NCBI GenBank assembly: GCA_021286705.1
Contig: JAJTBW010000009.1
Coordinates: 1-40,308, forward strand
DNA from: Sphingobacteriia bacterium
GTDB lineage: Bacteria; Bacteroidota; Bacteroidia; Bacteroidales; TTA-H9
Direction of reading: 5' to 3'
DNA: 40,308 nt
The first letter of the stretch is position 1, and every line of letters begins with the position of its first letter. This document shows, piece by piece, positions 35,901 to 40,308 of this stretch. Under the pieces are notes generated by a model. It did no database searches. It was not told where the DNA came from and was given only the letters and a program-made list of their open reading frames with translations. The translations under genes were made by a program, and so were the position numbers.

Positions 35901-36536
35901 TTCTTAAAGTATGAGTTGGATAGGTATCTGACCAGTAGGAAATATGAGACAGATAGAGAATGGCCTATTAGTCTAAACGAGAATCAGGGTTATATTCACT
36001 ACAACAAGGGAAGTCTTGTTATGTATGCTTTAAGAGACTATATCGGAGAGGATAGTCTTAATAAAGCCTTAGCTAGTTTTGTTAACGACTTTGCTTATTG
36101 TAATCCGCCTTTTCCCAGGTCTTACCAGTTCCTTGAATACTTAAAGAGAGCCACTCCCGATACTATGCAATATCTCATAAAGGATATGTTTGAAACTATA
36201 ACACTCTATTCTAATCGTTGTGTGAGTGCTGATGCCCGGAAGTTAAGCAATGGAAAGTATGAGGTAACGCTGGTTATAAGCTCTGACAAATTAAGATGTG
36301 ATGATAAGGGGGTAGAGTCTCCAATCGCTTATGAAGATTATATCGATGTTGGACTACTTAAGGGAAAGGATCTGCATGAGGATGTACTCGAAATGCGGAA
36401 AGTCTTGCTGAAAAAAGGAGAAACAACAGTAACATTTGTGGTTGATGAATTGCCAGATAGTGGAGGTGTTGATCCATTAAATAAGCTGATTGACAGAGAT
36501 TCAGATGATAACCGAATGACTATTACTCTTAAGTAA
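32952..36536 (+). CDS. ABC-2 permease fused to an M1-type aminopeptidase domain
   Basis: 1194 residues. Two ABC-2-like membrane blocks (about residues 15-270 with some six helices and 310-585 with some seven) are followed from about 600 to the end by an extracytoplasmic M1-like domain with the N-terminal beta-saddle (NVDIFPDERRVEINGQFWLK). The zinc site is HEIAH at 937-941 and the third ligand E961 in MSEALAQYSALM; the gap between them is 19 residues rather than the 18 usual in M1. The exopeptidase motif GxMEN expected about 30 residues before HEIAH is absent; FPATIPYSESIGF stands there. Such fusions are known in Bacteroidota, but their role is unclear. It pairs with the ATPase 3 bp upstream. 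Confidence 0.9.
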   Translation: MLLQIARFELLYRLRRPATWLYFILFLTICLLMVMVEGVTVGGVPSAANKNAPYSIALVMGIFTAFGIMVTSAMMSTPIIRDFEHSTHPLIFSLPISKWQYLGGRYLGSLIMTLFVFLSLPIGLMLGYGLSLIFGLHVDKFGPFSLWSYFQPFLFIAIPNILFAGSVFFALSTLTKKVVYSYLGNIVLLVGYVVAINLIGDMDNLKIAALFDPFGIISLQQIVRYWTVSEFNTLLVTPDWLFMLNRVIWIGFGSLLMAFTLWKFSFTLPRTRKAKAKIDEISSLKSSLNDLLPKSIQRFSFSGHLKMMVKQAWLYFVGIIKDIAFVAIMLAGVGLVASGAISMGSRYSTDYLPVTYSMLESLGGSFVLFIYIILTFYSGELIWKERSVKLNQIYDTFPVPDWLSYSAKFLGMVFLTLFMLLLLMIICIGVQVSHSYYYFEIGQYLFSLFVLEFSSYLLLIPVILLIHALSPNKFVGFVIVMVYYLLSSALPGIGVDDRLFVPLSGSSYVYSDMNGYGDYLTSFFWFTLYWGFFSVMLWLIGNAALPRGTETTFKSIINRVRYRFKKRGLKYSLIVALVGFLFSGGFIWYNTHVINKFYSTKDGEKLAVKFENSYKFLKAKAQPNITACDVNVDIFPDERRVEINGQFWLKNTTKIPVDTVYLNLPAGTILSLSDLRVGGVKADLVDPYFGLYKINLKSPMKSGDSSLLIFKYKLEPKGFSADGPETWLAGNGSFFNSKEVLPVVGYNADQELSSKDKRKKYNLPVKPGMPPINDTAMWYNTYLGNDGHWIDFKATVSTSSSQIALAPGELKKQWKVGDRNYYRYESKSKILNFYSFLSARYEVKKEDYKGISLEIYYHKGHEYNLQSMFKAMKSSLDYFQKNFSPYQNNTLRIVEFPRYASFAQSFPATIPYSESIGFIADLRDKDAIDYIFYVTAHEIAHQWWAHQVIGANVQGATLMSEALAQYSALMVMEKEYGKGKMRRFLKYELDRYLTSRKYETDREWPISLNENQGYIHYNKGSLVMYALRDYIGEDSLNKALASFVNDFAYCNPPFPRSYQFLEYLKRATPDTMQYLIKDMFETITLYSNRCVSADARKLSNGKYEVTLVISSDKLRCDDKGVESPIAYEDYIDVGLLKGKDLHEDVLEMRKVLLKKGETTVTFVVDELPDSGGVDPLNKLIDRDSDDNRMTITLK

Positions 36537-36570
36537 CTTCAATTATAGTTGATTTTACCGGGTTATATAA

Positions 36571-36617
36571 AAAAGAAGCAGGAGACAAAGGGTTAAACCT
36601 TTATCTCCTGCTTTTAA
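36571..36617. terminator. Bidirectional terminator between convergent genes
   Basis: AAGCAGGAGA pairs with TCTCCTGCTT, with inner AAAGG/CCTTT and one C-A pair that is G-U in minus-strand RNA. It has T-runs on the plus side (CTTTTAAT) and the minus side (CTTCTTTTTT). It lies 35 bp after the permease stop and 60 bp after the SpoIIE gene's stop. Confidence 0.85.
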
Positions 36618-36676
36618 TATCTCATTAGTGTTGATTTTCTGTTAGTGTTTTATGCTTTGATGTTTAGGAGGTAGTT

Positions 36677-37861
36677 TTAAATGAATTTCATTTCAACCTC
36701 TTTAAGAAACTTCTCCTCTAGTAGGCGTGCGATACGTTTTACTACCGTTCTTCTGATCTCAAGTTCAACCGGGAGATTTGGATCTTGATGGGCGATGTTA
36801 ATTTTTGTTCCAATTAAGAAGTTGATTTTGTCACTATCAAGAAGCATCCTTACAATACGATCGGCAGGGCCTTTACCTAGTCTCATTTGATTGTTATAGT
36901 TTTTGAGGATGTCATTGACTTTACTGAGGGTTAGAATACCTTCGGTAATTAAATCGACTCCCGGCATGTAAGAGACAGGAGGGAGGTCAGGGTCATCAAA
37001 ATCAAAAGAGTCTTCAACCGTCTGTTTTAGTTCTCTGGCAACGATATCGGCGGTAGTTGCCCCGCAAAGTATCTTTTTCCCTTCAAAACTCTTAACGATG
37101 TCACCATACTCTTTATCGCGATCCTCTTCAAATGGAGGACCTGTTACTATCAGAAGTTTTCTAGGTTCACGGAAATAAATTACGGCACAAGAGGTGTCGT
37201 CTTTTGAAGAGTATCGGTCGTTGATATGGGCATAGTTAACCACCTTTGCAGCGATCTTTGAGGCAGAGAGGCTGGGCTCATGGTGAATTAACCCAAGGAT
37301 ATACTCTTCTGTTGCATCTCTGCCCCAGCCAAAGGGGTATTTTTCACTTCCCATACCTGATTGAGCTACTCCATCGCTCATAAATACGATTCTATCTCCA
37401 AGTTTCGGGTAGAAACGGCAGGTACGTAAAATCTTGCCTTTGTTTCTTTCGCTCTCCATGGTGATGTTTTCCCAATTTGGGTTTAGTGGCTTATTGCCTC
37501 TTAAAACAATACACTGAGGGTTGTCATATTCAAGAATCCGAGTCTCCCCATCAGCTTCAATGTCGACAATGGTGAAGGTGGAGTACGAGATTTTTCGTTC
37601 AGAGCATATAGGAAGTGTATTCATGATGATCTCAGCGATTACCTGTACATCCTTATGTTCTTCAGCAAAGTTGATTGCCATGGTAGCAGTAAGCGTTGCT
37701 AAAACATTTGCTTTGACACCATGACCCATCCCATCGCTGAGAACGGCTATAATTCTGCCTTCCTCCTTGATTTTTCTTGATAGGAAAACATCTCCGCAGA
37801 TCTTTTCTCCTGTATGATTAATCTGATGGCATCTAACCTCTAAGTGAAACTTCTCTTGCAT
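36677..37861 (-). CDS. SpoIIE/PP2C-family protein phosphatase with extra C-terminal domain
   Basis: 394 residues. The PP2C (PPM) domain (about 1-230) has metal-binding acidic residues in GD24V, SDGMGHG (D43), SDGVAQ (D163) and KDDTSC (D221-D222), so it looks catalytically complete. It should remove phosphate from Ser or Thr, with Mn/Mg, in the cytoplasm. Residues 235-394 are not part of SpoIIE: KLLIVTGPPFEEDRDKEY, KKILCGATTADIVAREL and LPPVSYMPGVDLITEGIL look like a separate conserved domain that I cannot name. Its start is 2 bp after the stop of the hydrogenase-like gene, so the two are surely co-translated and act together. No HATPase or STAS target is in the window. Confidence 0.88.
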   Translation of the reverse strand: MQEKFHLEVRCHQINHTGEKICGDVFLSRKIKEEGRIIAVLSDGMGHGVKANVLATLTATMAINFAEEHKDVQVIAEIIMNTLPICSERKISYSTFTIVDIEADGETRILEYDNPQCIVLRGNKPLNPNWENITMESERNKGKILRTCRFYPKLGDRIVFMSDGVAQSGMGSEKYPFGWGRDATEEYILGLIHHEPSLSASKIAAKVVNYAHINDRYSSKDDTSCAVIYFREPRKLLIVTGPPFEEDRDKEYGDIVKSFEGKKILCGATTADIVARELKQTVEDSFDFDDPDLPPVSYMPGVDLITEGILTLSKVNDILKNYNNQMRLGKGPADRIVRMLLDSDKINFLIGTKINIAHQDPNLPVELEIRRTVVKRIARLLEEKFLKEVEMKFI

Positions 37862-37863
37862 AG

Positions 37864-39756
37864 TTATAGGGTTTCGTCATCATCACCAGGAAGGTGTTGC
37901 TCATCATTTCTTTCATTGGCATAGGTCTGGACAATGCTATTGAGCATTTTTTCCACCTTAGCGGCACCATCCCCAAGTAGAAAGCCTATTTTCTGGACCA
38001 TCTCAAGGTTTTCAGTAATCGCCTCATTGACGCGCTGTAAGATTTGCTCCTTTCTTACCTCCGGGACATACATGTCTCTGATAACAGCCCCTACAATCTT
38101 ACCCTTTTTAATGGTAAAGACACTAACATTAAGCAGAGTCTCATTAAAACGAGTATCCTTGTTTGTAATGTTCTCATCGTTTTTTAAAACAAAAGAGAAC
38201 ATATTATAGAAGTTAAATGGAATTAAGCTCTTTAGATCGGCTCCAACAAGACCAGGGATAACCTCATTAATCATCTGAGCATCTTCGCCAAGCAGGTCAA
38301 TAAAGGTCATATTGGCTTGGAGTATTTTCATCTCATCATTGACAATTACGATGCCCGATGGTAGTTTTTGCATCATGGCTGTAATGATTTCAGAGGCCTC
38401 TTGAGCGGCTTGTTGTTCGGCACGAGCTCGGAGTTCAGAGTCTTTTAATGCAGATTCTGTTCGAGCGAGTTTCTCATTTGTTGTTTTAAGGGTTTTGATA
38501 TACTCGGACTGACTTCTCAGATTGAAAGTGAGACACATTTCGGGCTTAGCCAGGCCTTTACTAACTGCGATGGCCAGTTCGTTGCAGGAGTCATATCCGC
38601 AGGCACCGCAACCCCGGTGAGCTTCATCCTCTTTTTTGCCGATAACCTTTAGAACTTCATTGATCTTATCTTGGGGTGGCATTGGGATTCGTTGATCATC
38701 ATTTTTGAATGATCGTGTGAAATCTAAAGATTTGTAGAGATCGATATCAGCTTCCCAATCGGCTTTGTCAAAGGTTTTAAGCCGTTTGTTTACATAGTCG
38801 GTAGTAAGAGTTCTTCTGATATACTTTTGGCCGTCTCTGCTCGTTCCTGGCCCCATTTGGCAGCCATCGCAATAGTAGATATCAAAATGTCTTCTTATGG
38901 TTTCAGAAGATGTTTTAAAAGTTCTAACTGCCTCAAGAAAATTCTCTCGTCCCTCAGTGGCAATAATCGTTCCTGTTAGTAGTGAGTCATCAATACCTGC
39001 CGCTTGTACCAATCCGTTACATAGTGGATAGAGAGAGCCTGTGTAACCAATTGGCCCGTCGAAGTCGGAGTATTCTAGCGTTGACTCTGTGATGTTATTC
39101 TCTTCAAACAGTTGTCTTAATTCATTAAAAGTGATAACGGCATTTATATTAGCAGAGTCAGAGAAGAGTTCGGCATCATGCTTAGCAGATATACATGGAC
39201 CAATGAAAACAACATTAAGCGGGGTCTTATATTTTTCCCTGACCACCATGGCGGTTGCGATCATCGGATTGACAACGGGAGCGAGATTGTCGGTAAGGTC
39301 GGGATGAAACTTCTCAATATAGCTTACAAGAGAAGGGCAGTTACTAAGAAGGTGGTATTTTCCTTTGAAGTTTTGAGCCAGATCAGCATAGATCTGCCCG
39401 ATGAGGTCAACTCCAAAGCTCACTTCGTTGACATATTTAAATCCAAGAGCCCGAATCATTGTAACGAACTTGCGATAATCGGTAATGTCAGGGAACTCTC
39501 CTGAGATGCTTGGGTCAACGATGGCTACTGATGGGGTTTCTGAGGCTAGAATTTCTCTAGCTTTCTGGATATCTGAAATGTGAGATAAGGCTGAAGGCGA
39601 GCAAGATCTGATACAGCCCCCACACCCGATGCAGCGATTATGAAGTATCTTAGGATACTCCTCATTAATCATTACAGCGATTGCCTTAGTGGGGCAAACC
39701 CTAACGCAAGCATAGCATCGTACACATTTTTGTTGGTCAATCTCTATTAGATGCAT
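37864..39756 (-). CDS. [FeFe]-hydrogenase-like iron-sulfur sensor with PAS domain
   Basis: 630 residues. Two [4Fe-4S] ferredoxin motifs (C11,14,17,21 and C42,45,48,52), then a hydrogenase large-subunit C-terminal domain (about 75-330). Its H-cluster loops are altered: L1 is LSNCP (C140, the neighbouring proton-transfer Cys is Asn), L2 is GPCISAK (C188, K192) and L3 is CDGC (C296, C299; two residues between Cys, not three). Next are a [4Fe-4S] domain of the PF04060 type (C383, C386, C391, C408), a coiled coil (about 413-457), a PAS domain (about 458-560) and a helical end. No catalytic partner subunits adjoin. The design is that of a sensor, not an enzyme; possible signals are redox state or H2. 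It sits between the [2Fe-2S] protein and the SpoIIE phosphatase. Confidence 0.88.
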   Translation of the reverse strand: MHLIEIDQQKCVRCYACVRVCPTKAIAVMINEEYPKILHNRCIGCGGCIRSCSPSALSHISDIQKAREILASETPSVAIVDPSISGEFPDITDYRKFVTMIRALGFKYVNEVSFGVDLIGQIYADLAQNFKGKYHLLSNCPSLVSYIEKFHPDLTDNLAPVVNPMIATAMVVREKYKTPLNVVFIGPCISAKHDAELFSDSANINAVITFNELRQLFEENNITESTLEYSDFDGPIGYTGSLYPLCNGLVQAAGIDDSLLTGTIIATEGRENFLEAVRTFKTSSETIRRHFDIYYCDGCQMGPGTSRDGQKYIRRTLTTDYVNKRLKTFDKADWEADIDLYKSLDFTRSFKNDDQRIPMPPQDKINEVLKVIGKKEDEAHRGCGACGYDSCNELAIAVSKGLAKPEMCLTFNLRSQSEYIKTLKTTNEKLARTESALKDSELRARAEQQAAQEASEIITAMMQKLPSGIVIVNDEMKILQANMTFIDLLGEDAQMINEVIPGLVGADLKSLIPFNFYNMFSFVLKNDENITNKDTRFNETLLNVSVFTIKKGKIVGAVIRDMYVPEVRKEQILQRVNEAITENLEMVQKIGFLLGDGAAKVEKMLNSIVQTYANERNDEQHLPGDDDETL

Positions 39757-39780
39757 ATTAGCAGATCTAAGTTTCTGAGT

Positions 39781-40029
39781 TTAAAGTTTAAAGTGGTCTC
39801 TTAGTATTTCAATAGCCCTTTCCGAATCAACACCATGGTAGATCTGGTCATTTATTTTAAGCATGGGGCCTTTATCGCAAGTAGCGAAGCAATGGCTGCC
39901 ATGATAATATACCTTGTCTCTAAGGTTATTCTTTTTTAACCATTCGTCAATGATTCTGACGGTGTTTTTATTGCCTCTTGAAAAGCAGGAACTACCAAGG
40001 CATATATTGATTTCAGTTCTGTTTTCCAT
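39781..40029 (-). CDS. Thioredoxin-like [2Fe-2S] ferredoxin (NuoE/HydC-type domain)
   Basis: 82 residues. The four cluster ligands have the spacing of NuoE-type thioredoxin-like ferredoxins: C10-x4-C15 (CLGSSC) and C47-x3-C51 (CFATC). It ends LRDHFKL. Free-standing domains of this size occur beside hydrogenase genes and are thought to pass single electrons. First gene of the three-gene unit; 24 bp separate it from the hydrogenase-like gene. It probably gives or takes electrons to that protein (inference from context). Confidence 0.9.
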   Translation of the reverse strand: MENRTEINICLGSSCFSRGNKNTVRIIDEWLKKNNLRDKVYYHGSHCFATCDKGPMLKINDQIYHGVDSERAIEILRDHFKL

Positions 40030-40076
40030 AACAAACGGTGAAAGGTCGGTCTAAAAAGTTTCAATAGTAATATTAA

Positions 40077-40084
40077 CAAAGTTA
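40077..40084 (-). promoter_or_regulatory. -7 element for the three-gene iron-sulfur/phosphatase unit
   Basis: The minus strand reads TAACTTTG (TAnnTTTG), 48 nt upstream of the ATG at 40029. No clear -33 TTG was found. Confidence 0.5.
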
Positions 40085-40191
40085 ATAATGAATTGTAAAT
40101 ATGTTGGTTTTAGAGACACAAGGATAAATGAAAAGAGAATAACCTGTCAATTTTTGCGAAAATGGATGTTAGAGTTGTCCTCTTCGACTCC

Positions 40192-40249
40192 GCCTTCGAC
40201 TTCGCTCAGGCAGCGACCCGGTGGTTGAGCGAAGCCGAAACCACTGTAT
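40192..40249 (-). repeat. REP-like palindromic repeat, copy 2
   Basis: 58 bp, the same length as copy 1 (29559-29616) and in opposite orientation, with 52 of 58 bases alike. The palindrome arms are TTCGGCTTCGCTCA and TGAGCGAAGTCGAA. A second CTTCGACTCCG-like piece adjoins it, followed by a CT-rich stretch (CTCCTGTTCCCCTCCTGTTC) to the window end. Confidence 0.85.
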
Positions 40250-40308
40250 TCCCGTTCCTCTCCTGTTCCCCTCCTGTTCTCCTTGTATCGTCCTAAAAGT
40301 TGTTTACA

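Noticed and set aside
37864..39756. Catalytic [FeFe] hydrogenase (HydA)
   Set aside because: H-cluster loops depart from TSCCP/MPCxxK/MACxxGC, no partner subunits adjoin, and the PAS domain with phosphatase neighbour points to sensing.

Overview
The window is a 40.3 kb piece of an AT-rich Bacteroidota (Bacteroidetes) chromosome. The assignment rests on several clade markers: a T9SS-type C-terminal sorting domain on a C10 protease; outer-membrane families typical of the phylum (DUF5723, DUF3943, a TonB-dependent receptor with an OMP_b-brl_3-like barrel); an ABC-permease/M1-peptidase fusion; and repeated promoters of the TAnnTTTG type. Catabolic ornithine carbamoyltransferase with carbamate kinase, plus a hydrogenase-like iron-sulfur sensor, suggest an anaerobic or facultative lifestyle. 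Ndh-2 shows that quinone-linked NADH oxidation is also available.

Layout. 1-6.3 kb: 3' part of a TonB-dependent receptor gene, a tandem universal stress protein, an exported serine hydrolase, and a divergent exported class II cyclic-nucleotide phosphodiesterase. 6.3-9.3 kb: a 700 bp repeat-rich spacer, a DUF5723 outer-membrane protein, and an HU protein behind a long AT-rich leader. 9.4-13.8 kb (minus strand): a GT-C-like membrane protein overlapping an RluA-type pseudouridine synthase, a glycine-rich RRM protein, and NADH dehydrogenase type II. 13.9-22.3 kb (plus strand): a compact five-gene unit (AcrA-, AcrB- and OprM-like proteins, then two predicted outer-membrane proteins) ended by a clear terminator. 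22.3-29.4 kb (plus strand): WbqC-like protein, an unrecognised exported protein, a DUF481-like protein, the C10 protease, CCA-adding enzyme and tRNA-Val(GAC). 29.5-31.7 kb (minus strand): arcC-arcB. 32.1-36.5 kb (plus strand): ABC ATPase and ABC permease/M1 peptidase fusion. 36.7-40.0 kb (minus strand): a three-gene unit encoding a thioredoxin-like [2Fe-2S] protein, a [FeFe]-hydrogenase-like PAS protein and a SpoIIE/PP2C phosphatase.

The most interesting system is the last one. A hydrogenase-derived iron-sulfur protein with altered H-cluster loops and a PAS domain is followed, 2 bp downstream, by a PP2C phosphatase with an unassigned C-terminal domain and preceded by a NuoE-like [2Fe-2S] protein. 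This looks like a redox or H2 sensor wired to protein dephosphorylation. A similar trio exists, from memory, next to the bifurcating hydrogenase genes of Thermotoga, so the set is probably conserved though poorly characterised.

Other signals include a pair of 58 bp inverted REP-like palindromes about 10.6 kb apart, two genes whose ATG lies exactly 5 nt after a -7 promoter element (possible leaderless mRNAs), and terminators whose G-U pairs show the direction in which they work. No insertion sequence, prophage, CRISPR array or rRNA was seen.
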